From: Fodinibius sp052060035
GTDB lineage: Bacteria > Bacteroidota > Rhodothermia > Balneolales > Balneolaceae
Length of the DNA: 64,000 bases
NCBI RefSeq assembly: GCF_052060035.1
Contig: NZ_JBPOEA010000001.1
Span: 558,001 to 622,000, forward strand
Reading direction: 5' to 3'
Position 1 is the stretch's first letter; each line of letters starts with the position of its first letter. A model generated the notes under the pieces. It did not search any database, was not told where the DNA came from, and saw nothing but the letters and a program-made list of their open reading frames with translations. The translations under genes were made by a program, and so were the position numbers. Shown piece after piece: positions 27,650-36,124 of this stretch.

Positions 27650-28924
27650 TCAAAATAATTCAATACCAACTGTCGCCCCTATCCAGAAAACATACTGGCG
27701 ACCCTTGGCTTCAATATCAAATATTCGATAGGGCGCATAGTCATCGCTTTCCTGTAATCGAGAGATCAGCATATTAAAAGTGGGCCCACCATAAACTTTA
27801 AGCTGTTGATTGAATTTCTTTCCGAATAGAAGACGATATTTAAATAATGAATTTAAATCTTTGGTCCAGTTACCCTCATTGATTTTAAAGTACGAAAAAT
27901 CAGTATGGAGATCGTACCCCTCATATTCATGTAGTCGACCAATACTCCATCCGACCTGCCAAACATTACGATTGAGAAACGGATTATATCCAACAGAAAG
28001 CATGTTGTAGACTTCTTGGGTTCCCAGCTTAATGCCAACGTTTGTAAAACCGGTCTCATTGGTCCACAAATCAATATTTTTCCTACCGTCTCTATAATAA
28101 CTTATAAGGCCGATTGGTACCCCTTCAAATTTGTCCCCATAATTTATTAATCCGGCTTGAATACCCTGGCCTTTATCCACAACATTTACCATCCCAAGTT
28201 GAATGCCTTGAAAATCATGACTTATATTTACCGAGCTGAGGCTGATTCCCTGAAAAGATTTTGAATAATTTAATCCCCCTGAGGTAATAATTCCCTGCAT
28301 GTCGTGGCGAGAAATATTGGTCAATCCTCCGAATAACAATCCTTGTATATTTCCGCCCGAAATATTACCCAAGCCCGATACTAATAGCCCCTGAATATCA
28401 TTTTTAGCTATGTTAAATCCCCCCGAGCTTTGCAGCCCTTGGATACTGCCCCCGGATGCGTTGAAAATACCTGCGAATTGTAAGCCCTGTATGTCAGTTG
28501 AGCCCCAATTACCAATGCCTGATATTTGTATTCCCCGCATTGCTTTACCGCTATAATTTCCCAATCCAGCTATTTGAACTCCTAAGGTGTGATGTCCAGA
28601 GTAATTCCCAATACCGGCTATCTGAACACCTGAAGCATAATACTTATTGGCATTGATCAAGGTACCCAGCTCAAATCCCTGATGTAGCGCACCGTGGTAT
28701 CCCCCTAATAAGTTAAAAGAGTATTTTGAGGCATAACCTAATGCATCAATACCGTTGGAGCTTAACCCAGGTACGAGCGTTACCCGATAAGTGCGGTAGT
28801 TTAAACCATAATTTTGCCAGTCTTGATCGGTATGGTCTTGTGCTTGTGCCGGTTGAGAAGTGAATGATAAGGTTATGAATAGGGTGGCAAATAAAAGATG
28901 AATCTTACTCATTGGAATCTTCAA
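27650..28924 (-). CDS. Surface repeat protein with 16-residue G-x-Q repeats (LA_2272-like)
   Basis: The 424-residue protein has a signal peptide (about 5-29, QPAQAQ). Residues 99-281 hold twelve tandem repeats of 14-16 residues with the pattern G-h-Q-h-x-G-h-x-N-x-S-x3-h-Q. The remaining N- and C-terminal parts look like outer-membrane beta strands, and the C-terminus ends in an aromatic-rich strand (VFWIGATVGIELF). This resembles what is annotated elsewhere as LA_2272-type surface repeat proteins. Location at the outer membrane is inferred. It could start at residue 1 or residue 5. Confidence 0.65.
   Translation of the reverse strand: MKIPMSKIHLLFATLFITLSFTSQPAQAQDHTDQDWQNYGLNYRTYRVTLVPGLSSNGIDALGYASKYSFNLLGGYHGALHQGFELGTLINANKYYASGVQIAGIGNYSGHHTLGVQIAGLGNYSGKAMRGIQISGIGNWGSTDIQGLQFAGIFNASGGSIQGLQSSGGFNIAKNDIQGLLVSGLGNISGGNIQGLLFGGLTNISRHDMQGIITSGGLNYSKSFQGISLSSVNISHDFQGIQLGMVNVVDKGQGIQAGLINYGDKFEGVPIGLISYYRDGRKNIDLWTNETGFTNVGIKLGTQEVYNMLSVGYNPFLNRNVWQVGWSIGRLHEYEGYDLHTDFSYFKINEGNWTKDLNSLFKYRLLFGKKFNQQLKVYGGPTFNMLISRLQESDDYAPYRIFDIEAKGRQYVFWIGATVGIELF
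28082..28630 (-). repeat. Twelve tandem 42-48-bp coding repeats
   Basis: The repeats encode residues 99-281 of the surface protein. The first seven are exactly 16 residues, the eighth is 15 and the last four are 14, so the period drops in steps. The bases are diverged, with conservation mainly of the G, Q and N codons, which fits an old structural repeat (solenoid or beta-helix) and not recent slippage. Confidence 0.8.
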
Positions 28925-29024
28925 ATACTGTGATTATTGTTTGGGATTTTAGACAGGATACATTTACGAAACCAAACAAAATTTGTTATAGGAAAAGCAG
29001 TACTTGCAGTTTTCCCTCCTTAAA

Positions 29025-29684
29025 TCAGAAAATAGTAATCCCGGTATAAAAGATATTTGAATCTACTCCCGGATTAATTTGTCCAAACTGTCCGTTAGAC
29101 ATGTGGTGATATTTATATCCAAGAGAAAAAGAGAGGTTGTTTAGTACCATTATTTCTAATCCTGCTCCTAATTCAAGTGTAAAATTAAATTGAACACCAC
29201 GATCATCGGGAAAAGGTTTTTTAAAATACATAAAGCCTGTTGAGGTCTTAAGAAAAGGCTGTAGGGTATTCGTTCTATTAAAATTAAACTGAAATCCTAA
29301 AGGTGCTATCCCAAATCCACTATAAGAACCGGATTGATATCTCTCGGTATCGGAAAGTGAGTAATTAGCTGCTAAATTGGCTTCTGCAGTATATTCGAGG
29401 AGATGTTTATTGTTGTAAGTCAGAAGCTTTCGATTGTATCGGAGAGTATAAATATTGAGCTTTGCCTTTGGGATCTTCCCCCAAAATCCCTTAGTAGAAG
29501 TAAAGGAATGACCGGCAACAAAATTCATCTCATGGATATTCACTTTCTTTTTATTAACCCATGTAAATCGATCAGTAAATTTTGGATCTGATTTTTGAGT
29601 ACTATCATAATTTGGGGCTTGCCCAAACCCAATTTTACATACTGATAAAAAAAGTATTAATGTAATTAATGCATTCTTAATCAT
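29025..29684 (-). CDS. Acyloxyacyl hydrolase / PagL-like lipid A 3-O-deacylase
   Basis: The 219-residue protein has a signal peptide (about 1-21, KIGFGQ), and the rest reads as amphipathic beta strands of an outer-membrane barrel. Near the C-terminus is the PagL landmark YHHMSNGQFGQINPG, with the catalytic H-x-S pair, followed by a terminal strand ending in phenylalanine. PagL enzymes remove a fatty acid from lipid A. This supports a lipopolysaccharide-containing outer membrane. It lies 100 bp beyond the surface repeat gene and could be separately transcribed. Confidence 0.8.
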   Translation of the reverse strand: MIKNALITLILFLSVCKIGFGQAPNYDSTQKSDPKFTDRFTWVNKKKVNIHEMNFVAGHSFTSTKGFWGKIPKAKLNIYTLRYNRKLLTYNNKHLLEYTAEANLAANYSLSDTERYQSGSYSGFGIAPLGFQFNFNRTNTLQPFLKTSTGFMYFKKPFPDDRGVQFNFTLELGAGLEIMVLNNLSFSLGYKYHHMSNGQFGQINPGVDSNIFYTGITIF

Positions 29685-29733
29685 TAGCGTAGTATATTGT
29701 AATACAATTAGTTATAGTGTAAGTCTAAAATTA

Positions 29734-30642
29734 TTATCGGTCATTTTCTTCTGCTTCTATAAAGACCCGTTTTACAAGTGGGTATTCCTTTTTTATCTGG
29801 GAGGATATAGTTGATATATTCTCCTCAATATTATTTACATCCATGGTATTCTCAAAATTGACACTAAGATTCAGCAGGATGTAATTTGGGCCCATGTGCA
29901 TCGTCAGTACTTCATTAACCCCGGATATAAAGTTATAATTGTTTGCTAAATTGGTAATTCCTGTGACGATTTTCGGATCAGCACTTTCACCAATCAACAA
30001 CCCTTTGGTCTCATAAGCAAGCCATGCAGCCGTGATTCCCAATATTATCCCAATGATAATGGAAGCGATACCATCAAAAATATGAAGCCCTGTAAATTGA
30101 CCTAACGCTATTCCAAGAAATGCTACAATTAAACCCAGCATCGCAGCTGAATCTTCAAATAAAACAACAAACAACGTTGGGTTTTTCTCTTTACGTATGG
30201 CTTCGTAGTAGCCTCTGTCACCGCGTGCTTGATCAAACTCCTTCCAGGCAAAATACCAGGCAAAGCCTTCAAATATCATAGCCAGTCCCAAGACAACATA
30301 ATTTATGATCGGATTTTGCACCGGGTGAGGATCCATCAGGCTGTGAATACCTTCATAAATAGAAATACCTGCACCGACCGCAAAAATCATAATAGCAACA
30401 ATAAAGCTCCAAAAATAAATTTCTTTGCCGTGCCCAAAGGGGAACTCTTTATCGGCTGGCTTTTTGGCCTTTTTCAATCCTAACAATAATAAAAGCTGGT
30501 TGCCGGTATCAACAGTGGAGTGAATACCTTCCGACATCATCGCTGAACTTCCTGTTATTACCGAAGCTATAAATTTCGTAATGGCGATGAGTGCATTTCC
30601 AATTAATGCAGCGTAGATAACTTTTTTTGAAGATGCGGCCAT
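29734..30642 (-). CDS. Cation diffusion facilitator (CDF) metal transporter
   Basis: The 302-residue protein has a membrane domain of about six helices (residues 10-205) and a cytosolic C-terminal domain (about 215-300). The metal site in helix 2 is H41-x3-D45 (GIHSTVD), and helix 5 has FDGIASIIIG. The first membrane metal-binding pair is the H-D type often seen in Zn/Cd exporters, but the metal is not certain. The long helix-3/4 insertion (KKAKKPADKEFPFGHGKE) is typical. It exchanges the metal for protons. Confidence 0.87.
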   Translation of the reverse strand: MAASSKKVIYAALIGNALIAITKFIASVITGSSAMMSEGIHSTVDTGNQLLLLLGLKKAKKPADKEFPFGHGKEIYFWSFIVAIMIFAVGAGISIYEGIHSLMDPHPVQNPIINYVVLGLAMIFEGFAWYFAWKEFDQARGDRGYYEAIRKEKNPTLFVVLFEDSAAMLGLIVAFLGIALGQFTGLHIFDGIASIIIGIILGITAAWLAYETKGLLIGESADPKIVTGITNLANNYNFISGVNEVLTMHMGPNYILLNLSVNFENTMDVNNIEENISTISSQIKKEYPLVKRVFIEAEENDR

Positions 30643-30803
30643 GATAAACGGAATTATGTACTACAAAGACGTGATATTATTTTAATATAGGTCAGTTCAA
30701 TTATAGGTAAATAAATTGGGTTCCTAAAAGGATATAAAAAGGTAGATAGTTAATTAAAAATTGTAAGGATTCCCTCCGGGTACGGTCTTACTAATAAAAC
30801 AAC

Positions 30804-30810
30804 AAAGGAG
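30804..30810 (+). promoter_or_regulatory. Strong Shine-Dalgarno sequence of the integrase-like gene
   Basis: AAAGGAG lies six bases before the ATG at 30817. Most genes in this window lack such a strong site, as is usual for Bacteroidota. This marks the gene as different from its neighbours and supports the start. Confidence 0.7.
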
Positions 30811-30816
30811 AGTCTT

Positions 30817-31170
30817 ATGGCAAAATCGGTATTGCTTAGCGAGATTCGTACAGAGGTTAGAAGAAGGAGAATGAGTTATCGCACCGAGCAAACCTATATT
30901 GGGTGGATCACTCGTTTTATTTACTATCACAATTTAGAACATCCCAAGAATATGGGGGAGCAAGAAGTGGTCGAATTTTTAAACCACCTTGTTACCAATC
31001 GGGAGGTCCCGGATTCCATTCAAAATCAGGCCCGGCAGGCTATACATTTTTTATATCGTCATATTATTGGTAAGCCTTTGCCATCGTTAAAGGGCTTAGT
31101 GCAGGGGGAGACTCCATATATTTGCCGTTCGCGGAATAGTAATAGAAAGCAACAGGTCTCGGCAGGATAG
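30817..31170 (+). CDS. Integron-integrase-like N-terminal SAM-like domain, no catalytic domain
   Basis: This 117-residue protein matches the N-terminal core-binding domain of tyrosine recombinases, closest by eye to integron integrases: MSYRTEQTYIGWITRFIYYH, then MGEQEVVEFLNHL and FLYRHIIGK. The catalytic domain (R-H-x-x-R-Y) is missing. The ORF stops 2 bp before the tadA stop codon, and no further integrase sequence was seen downstream. It is either a truncated remnant or a free DNA-binding domain. A strong ribosome binding site favours expression. The tail (ICRSRNSNRKQQVSAG) is basic and unlike integrases. Confidence 0.75.
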   Translation: MAKSVLLSEIRTEVRRRRMSYRTEQTYIGWITRFIYYHNLEHPKNMGEQEVVEFLNHLVTNREVPDSIQNQARQAIHFLYRHIIGKPLPSLKGLVQGETPYICRSRNSNRKQQVSAG

Positions 31171-31171
31171 G

Positions 31172-31663
31172 TTAGGGCTGGCCATTTCCTTTGGAGCGGC
31201 GTTCTTGAAAAAATTGCTTAAGAATCCACTCGCAGTCTTCTTCCATAAATCCATGCATTACATCAACTTGGTGATTTAACTTATCACTTGATGTAATATT
31301 GAAGACACTTCCACAGCTTCCTGCCTTAGCATCCAGCGCACCAATAACTACCCGATCAACTTTTGACCAAACCATAGCGCCAGAACACATCGGGCAGGGT
31401 TCAAGTGTTACATACAAGGTACAATCTTGTAGATATTTTTGTTTAAGCGTGGAACATGCTGCAGAGATGGCCAACATTTCGGCATGAGCTGTAGGATCGT
31501 TCAGTCGTTCCGTTTGATTATATCCCTTCCCAATAATGCTACCATTTTTAACAACTATGGCACCCACGGGAACTTCTTTTTCTTCATAGGCTTGTTCAGC
31601 CAGAAAAAAAGCCTGTTGCATAAACCGAAGATGTTTTTGGGTACCGGAAATATCAGAATTCAT
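31172..31663 (-). CDS. tadA: tRNA-specific adenosine deaminase TadA
   Basis: From the ATG at 31663 the protein has 163 residues; the upstream TTG at 31687 would overlap the divergent apt region. TadA makes inosine at tRNA position 34. The zinc motif is H60-A-E62 (TAHAEMLAI) with PC90-PMC93. It ends in a basic tail (ERRSKG). Its stop lies 2 bp from the stop of the integrase-like gene on the other strand. It is divergent to apt across a short gap of 47 bp. Confidence 0.93.
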   Translation of the reverse strand: MNSDISGTQKHLRFMQQAFFLAEQAYEEKEVPVGAIVVKNGSIIGKGYNQTERLNDPTAHAEMLAISAACSTLKQKYLQDCTLYVTLEPCPMCSGAMVWSKVDRVVIGALDAKAGSCGSVFNITSSDKLNHQVDVMHGFMEEDCEWILKQFFQERRSKGNGQP

Positions 31664-31710
31664 TCTATTTGCTTCCTTGGGTATCAATTAACTATTATCA
31701 GCTTGACAAT

Positions 31711-32274
31711 ATGAATCAGAAAATACGGCAAATGGATGGAGTTAAACAACAAATAATTGCACTGCTGAAAGAGAATATCCGTAATATTCCAGACTTCCCT
31801 AAACCGGGTATTCAATTCAAGGATATCACGACGCTCTTGCGAAATCCAGATACGCTGGAACTTACTTCTCAGGTGTTGGCACGTCCATTTCGCCGCATGA
31901 ATATTGATTACGTGATTGGGTTAGAGTCTCGCGGATTTTTATTTGGTACCAATCTTGCGCAAGACCTGCACGCTGGTTTTATTCCCATCCGCAAGCCGGG
32001 GAAGCTCCCAGCGGATACTGTTTCGGCGACCTACGCGCTTGAATATGGTGAAGATACAATCGAAATGCATAGCGATGCTTTTGACGAAGGAGATCGAATC
32101 CTTATCCATGATGACTTAATAGCAACTGGAGGATCGGCAAAAGCAGCAACACAATTAGTCGAAAAACTGGGAGGACACGTTGTGGGGTATTCGTTTATTA
32201 TTGAGTTGGAAGCCTTGCAGGGATGTGACCAACTACCTGAAGATGTACAAAAAGATATCCTCATTTCTTTATAG
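31711..32274 (+). CDS. apt: Adenine phosphoribosyltransferase
   Basis: From the ATG at 31711 the protein has 187 residues; a further ATG at 31732 would give 180. It salvages adenine to AMP using PRPP. The PRPP motif is at about residues 130-142 (LIHDDLIATGGSA), and the N-terminal DFPKPGIQFKDIT and LESRGFLFG segments are characteristic. Divergence from tadA places two short genes on a shared upstream region. Confidence 0.93.
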   Translation: MNQKIRQMDGVKQQIIALLKENIRNIPDFPKPGIQFKDITTLLRNPDTLELTSQVLARPFRRMNIDYVIGLESRGFLFGTNLAQDLHAGFIPIRKPGKLPADTVSATYALEYGEDTIEMHSDAFDEGDRILIHDDLIATGGSAKAATQLVEKLGGHVVGYSFIIELEALQGCDQLPEDVQKDILISL

Positions 32275-32444
32275 TGGGCGTTATACCTATTTTTTAAGAG
32301 ATTTTTTATCCTATTTTATTCGATTATTGCCAACCTTAGTACTGTCATAGGTAGGTGTAAGGAACATTTATTTGTGATACCCTCTATAAGTAATTGGACA
32401 GCATAATAATAGTACAATTACGAATAAATCGAATAAACGGTATC

Positions 32445-32942
32445 ATGAAATCATTCATAAAAACGGTTACGATGGTATGTATGGTTGCAGCTCTGTTTAT
32501 AACAGGCTGTAAGCAATCAATGGTTATCAGCAAGGTAGACTATTCGCAATCAATTGAGTCTGTATTACAACCAGATGAGAACGGAACAGTTGAAGATGTC
32601 AAGCATGGACTAACCTTCAATATCAAACCTATCCAATATGCAGAAACTCAAGATACTTCTTCTGTAACCACGGAACAGGTGCGTTACATCCGCGGACAAG
32701 AAGGATATTACTATATAACGGCGCCTAATTACCAAAATGTGTATGTGATGGCCCCAGAAAAAGGAAGCTTGGTATTGAAAGAGACATTGAAGGTACTGGA
32801 GGAAGGTATTACCAACCCTGCTTTTAATCAACGTATGTCATATATCCAGTTGCTTAACCAATCAACGGACGATGTGTGGCGAATAAATCCAGAAAGTATT
32901 AAAAAAGAAGACTCACAAATGGCTCAACGCGAGGTGAACTAA
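32445..32942 (+). CDS. Hypothetical lipoprotein
   Basis: The 165-residue protein starts at the ATG at 32445, which gives a lipoprotein signal: hydrophobic residues 8-20 then FITGC with C22 as the lipidated cysteine. The upstream start at 32394 would place a polar stretch before it. No known domain is recognised; the body has mixed beta strands (GYYYITAPNYQNVYVMAP). It sits 2 bp before the coiled-coil gene and probably shares its operon and envelope location. Confidence 0.75.
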   Translation: MKSFIKTVTMVCMVAALFITGCKQSMVISKVDYSQSIESVLQPDENGTVEDVKHGLTFNIKPIQYAETQDTSSVTTEQVRYIRGQEGYYYITAPNYQNVYVMAPEKGSLVLKETLKVLEEGITNPAFNQRMSYIQLLNQSTDDVWRINPESIKKEDSQMAQREVN

Positions 32943-32944
32943 TT

Positions 32945-34189
32945 ATGAAACTTCGAATAACAATTTTATTGACGCTCATAATTGGACTCTTCTCTTCCGA
33001 GCTTCATGCTCAACAAGCGCAGTCTGATTATAAGATACAGCAAACATTTAAGGAACAATATGCTGATTACCAACAGCAGATAGAGGATGTTACCTCTCCC
33101 GATAGTGCTGAAAAAGTGATTGATTCTATCAAACAGTTTGAACAAAGATATAACAAACACCAGGAGTTGTTAGATAAAGCCTTATATCCGGATACCTATG
33201 AGCAAAAAATGGAAGAACTAAAAAAGTCATCGGTTCGTACTCTCAATAAGATCGAAACGATTACGGAACAAAAAAGTCAACTCCAAGAACTTGAGAATCA
33301 GCTGGCATCATACGAGCAGGATCTAAATCAACTTGATCAACAGACTGATTCCCTTAAAAATGCCATCCGGAAATCGACCGAAAGCGAAAAGGAGCTCTCC
33401 AATATGGTGCGCAAATATCGTCAAAACTTGGAGAAGCGTGATGAGCTAATATTAACGTTTATTGACTCGATGGTTGTGACGTATCAGGATATGGACTTGG
33501 AAGCATTGGAGGAGATCGAGAATTATGATCAAAAATCACGGATCAAAACAAATGATGCATTAAAGTTGATCCACGATATTTCAGAAGAGAACATTCAAAT
33601 ATTACAACGCAATGCCTCAAGCTTACAGCTGGATGATTATATGCGCATGGCCGAGGTAAACTATCAATTTCAATCCATGTGGAATAAACTGGGTGATAAG
33701 ATTCATGAGGTATATGAGGGTGAAAATGCCGATATGTTGGCAGACAACATCAACGGGAACCTAACAAAATGGAACAGTTTGTTGCAATCAAATACCCTCG
33801 ATGCTGTGAAGGAGTATTTTGCACAGCAAGATATTGAAACTGCTTCTTTTAAATCTGCTAATGAGTTTTATACTGCTTTAGATTCGTATCTTGATCAAAA
33901 GATCAAGGAAAGTAAAGATAATCGTTCCGATGAAAATTACAGTGATCTCCAAAAATTTAAGGAGTTTTGGGATCGGGTAGAAGTACAGTGGACCAGTAAT
34001 TTGGCTTATGCAGATGTGTTAAGCAGGGAACAAACAACTGAACTCAACCAAAAAGTTGATGAATGGACCAAGATTGCCCAGCCGCGATCGAATAATATCT
34101 TAGTCTATCTGCTGGGAGGTAGTGTATTACTGGCGGTAGCATTAGGCGTTATGTTGATTCGTGAAAAGAAAAACAGCGGATCAGCATAG
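32945..34189 (+). CDS. Envelope coiled-coil protein with C-terminal membrane anchor
   Basis: The 414-residue protein has a signal peptide (about 1-23, SELHAQ). A long glutamine- and glutamate-rich coiled coil follows (about residues 30-200), then a second helical part (about 205-380), one membrane helix (about 384-404) and a short basic end (REKKNSGSA). It is thus held in the membrane with the bulk in the periplasm. No enzyme motif is visible. Co-transcription with the lipoprotein upstream suggests a shared envelope role. Function is unknown. Confidence 0.75.
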   Translation: MKLRITILLTLIIGLFSSELHAQQAQSDYKIQQTFKEQYADYQQQIEDVTSPDSAEKVIDSIKQFEQRYNKHQELLDKALYPDTYEQKMEELKKSSVRTLNKIETITEQKSQLQELENQLASYEQDLNQLDQQTDSLKNAIRKSTESEKELSNMVRKYRQNLEKRDELILTFIDSMVVTYQDMDLEALEEIENYDQKSRIKTNDALKLIHDISEENIQILQRNASSLQLDDYMRMAEVNYQFQSMWNKLGDKIHEVYEGENADMLADNINGNLTKWNSLLQSNTLDAVKEYFAQQDIETASFKSANEFYTALDSYLDQKIKESKDNRSDENYSDLQKFKEFWDRVEVQWTSNLAYADVLSREQTTELNQKVDEWTKIAQPRSNNILVYLLGGSVLLAVALGVMLIREKKNSGSA

Positions 34190-34215
34190 GATTGGAAAGC
34201 TTTACAGTCGATTTT

Positions 34216-34250
34216 AAAAGCGGATCCGCCACGACGGATCCGCTTTTTTA
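34216..34250. terminator. Bidirectional rho-independent terminator
   Basis: A 13-bp perfect stem (34216-34228 with 34235-34247) with a 6-base loop, flanked by A-rich sequence on the left and T-rich sequence on the right, lies between two convergent genes (stop 34189 on plus, stop 34262 on minus). It can end transcription from both sides. Confidence 0.85.
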
Positions 34251-34261
34251 TTGCATTAAAA

Positions 34262-34654
34262 TTATTTCACCTTATTTGATTCTTCGTCATCCAATAATTT
34301 CAGGAATAGCGTCATTGAGCTGGTTATAGTATAATACTCCTTGCAGGCCTTGATCAATACAAAAATAAGGACGGTCCAAAATACAATTCCAATTGTTAGG
34401 TCAATCCATTCCCAATCTTGACCAAACTGAATGAGATGCCAGAACGAATAAAATGAAACAATGATAATACTAAATAAGACTGCCCAAAAGATATTTTTTG
34501 CTTTATCAATTTGACGCTCAGCAAATTCTTTCAGGCGATTTTGTTTGAGCAATTGCTTGTCCTTATAAAGGAACAGATCGGTATAAATAGTAAAACCGCC
34601 CGTAGTTTGGAGCCCTTCTTTAAAGAACTCTTCAATAGTTTCTCGACTGCCCAT
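34262..34654 (-). CDS. Hypothetical two-helix membrane protein
   Basis: This 130-residue protein has a soluble N-terminal part (about 1-50, with basic residues), two membrane helices (about 56-78 and 88-108) and a C-terminal helix. No family is recognised. It starts 2 bp after the acid phosphatase stop on the same strand, so the two are probably one transcript. Start is supported by ATG at 34654. Confidence 0.65.
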   Translation of the reverse strand: MGSRETIEEFFKEGLQTTGGFTIYTDLFLYKDKQLLKQNRLKEFAERQIDKAKNIFWAVLFSIIIVSFYSFWHLIQFGQDWEWIDLTIGIVFWTVLIFVLIKACKEYYTITSSMTLFLKLLDDEESNKVK

Positions 34655-34656
34655 GG

Positions 34657-35505
34657 CTAATTATTTTTTGGGTTGAGACGTGCCTTCTTAGCACTGTCAA
34701 TTTGAGCAGGAGAGAGGGAGTTGTCAAAATTATAGAGGGCATTCTCCCATGAGCCATAGACAGGATTAGGTAATACACACCATAACTTGCCCCATTTTTC
34801 TCTATTTTCTTCAACTATATGAGCCCGTTCTTTTTGGGAGATATTTTTAGCAGAAATAAAATCATTAAGATCGTCCCCAAAAAGCATGATTATTCGGTAA
34901 TTTTGTGCTATATATGCACGTCGTTGCGTTTTAGCAGACGTCCAGTTATCTCGTTCATTCTTACTTAGGATTCGATCTTCATCCTCAGAAAGTGGAAAGC
35001 CAAATTCGTTTAAGTTTTCACGGGTTCCGTCTTCGACCTTGGCTTCACGATTCGTCAAATAGAAAACAGCAACTCTTCGTTTTGCTGCTCGTTGCGTAAA
35101 ATCAACAGCCCCCGGCACAGGATTCGCCTTGGCTTCCATCACCCAATCATTCCATTGTTGGGGATCATAACTGCTATTTTGCTGGATCATTCGAGCCTGA
35201 AAAGGAGAATTGTCAAGCACAGCCTCATCCACATCTACAATAATCGCCGGAGGGAGTTTGCGAATTTGCTTATTCTCTTGGGCTGGATAAGCCGTCCAGT
35301 ACGAATCTTCAATAGCCATCGCAAGATTGGAAGTTGCAGCCCGATAAACCATTGTCGTTAATGCCTGATATTCAGCGGCATTTTGTGTCCACAGCGTGGC
35401 CGATGTGGTGGGATGTTGTAGGGTAGAGGTACTGCTGCATGAACAGAAAAGAAATCCAACTACAAGAACCCCTAAAAATGATAATTTCCGTAATGAATGA
35501 AGCAT
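34657..35505 (-). CDS. Class C (e(P4)-type) acid phosphatase lipoprotein
   Basis: The 282-residue protein has a signal peptide with a cysteine-rich end (LFCSCSS; C23 is the likely lipidation site). Then comes the HAD-type catalytic motif D91-V-D93-E-A-V-L-D-N, followed by later motifs FYLTNREA and FGDDLNDF. Homologues of this kind (5'-nucleotidase, lipoprotein e(P4)) dephosphorylate nucleotides such as NMN outside the cytoplasm. The usual threonine of DxDET is alanine here (DVDEA), an unusual substitution at a catalytic-site position. It is followed by a small membrane protein. Confidence 0.85.
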   Translation of the reverse strand: MLHSLRKLSFLGVLVVGFLFCSCSSTSTLQHPTTSATLWTQNAAEYQALTTMVYRAATSNLAMAIEDSYWTAYPAQENKQIRKLPPAIIVDVDEAVLDNSPFQARMIQQNSSYDPQQWNDWVMEAKANPVPGAVDFTQRAAKRRVAVFYLTNREAKVEDGTRENLNEFGFPLSEDEDRILSKNERDNWTSAKTQRRAYIAQNYRIIMLFGDDLNDFISAKNISQKERAHIVEENREKWGKLWCVLPNPVYGSWENALYNFDNSLSPAQIDSAKKARLNPKNN

Positions 35506-35656
35506 TATATAGGTTAGTTACATTAAAAAAAATTCAACTATAAGGTATTAAAAAGTAAGAAATTTAGAAGTAATGAATTTCAAGTTCACAGATGATACAA
35601 TGCTGAATAACTTGTATACTTGGGTGGATTCATTTAACGATTAATGTGATGGTGAA

Positions 35657-36115
35657 ATGGCTGCTAAAAAGAAGGAACTTAACATTATCGGCAGGTTAGA
35701 ACCAATCAATTTTCCCGAATGGGATTTATATGATATCGATGCCAAAATTGATACCGGAGCGTATACCTCAAGCTTGCATTGTCATCATATAAACCCGGTA
35801 GAAAAGGAAGATGGAGAATTTGTGCGGTTTAATTTATTGGATCCATCCCATGAAACCTACAATGATAAGCTTTTTGAGCTGCCCATACATCGTAAAAAAG
35901 TGGTTAAAAGTTCTAACGGATCAAGAGAACAGCGTTTTGTCGTAAAAACTAAAGTTCAACTTTTTAATAAACTTTTAACGGCTGAGCTGTCACTTACCGA
36001 TCGTTCGGAGATGCGTTATCCCGTATTGGTTGGACGAAAGCTCATAAATGGTCGGTTTTTGGTTGATGTATCCCAAAAATATTTATCGAAAAAAGAAACT
36101 AAAGAACAGAATTAA
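35657..36115 (+). CDS. RimB-like retropepsin-type protease (ATP-dependent zinc protease family)
   Basis: The 152-residue protein belongs to the PF05618-type family. The motif AKIDTGAYTSSLHC has D32 in an aspartyl-protease-like DTGA, the hallmark of the retropepsin-like fold that RimB shares. It ends in YPVLVGRKLI...FLVDVS. In Pseudomonas, RimB acts with RimK on S6 glutamylation. Here it lies 9 bp before rimK, which makes the same partnership likely. I place the start at the ATG at 35657. Confidence 0.85.
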   Translation: MAAKKKELNIIGRLEPINFPEWDLYDIDAKIDTGAYTSSLHCHHINPVEKEDGEFVRFNLLDPSHETYNDKLFELPIHRKKVVKSSNGSREQRFVVKTKVQLFNKLLTAELSLTDRSEMRYPVLVGRKLINGRFLVDVSQKYLSKKETKEQN

Positions 36116-36124
36116 AATTTATAC

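Noticed and set aside
28082..28630. CRISPR-like periodic repeat
   Set aside because: The period comes from in-frame protein repeats; the DNA copies are diverged and there are no spacers.
31142..31200. Possible attC/attI recombination site near the integrase-like gene
   Set aside because: A GTTAGGG resembles the GTTRRRY core but the last base does not fit and no paired site with a hairpin is seen.
31669..31710. Upstream starts for apt (31669) and tadA (31687)
   Set aside because: These would make the divergent genes overlap; both proteins have good ATG starts further in (31711 and 31663).
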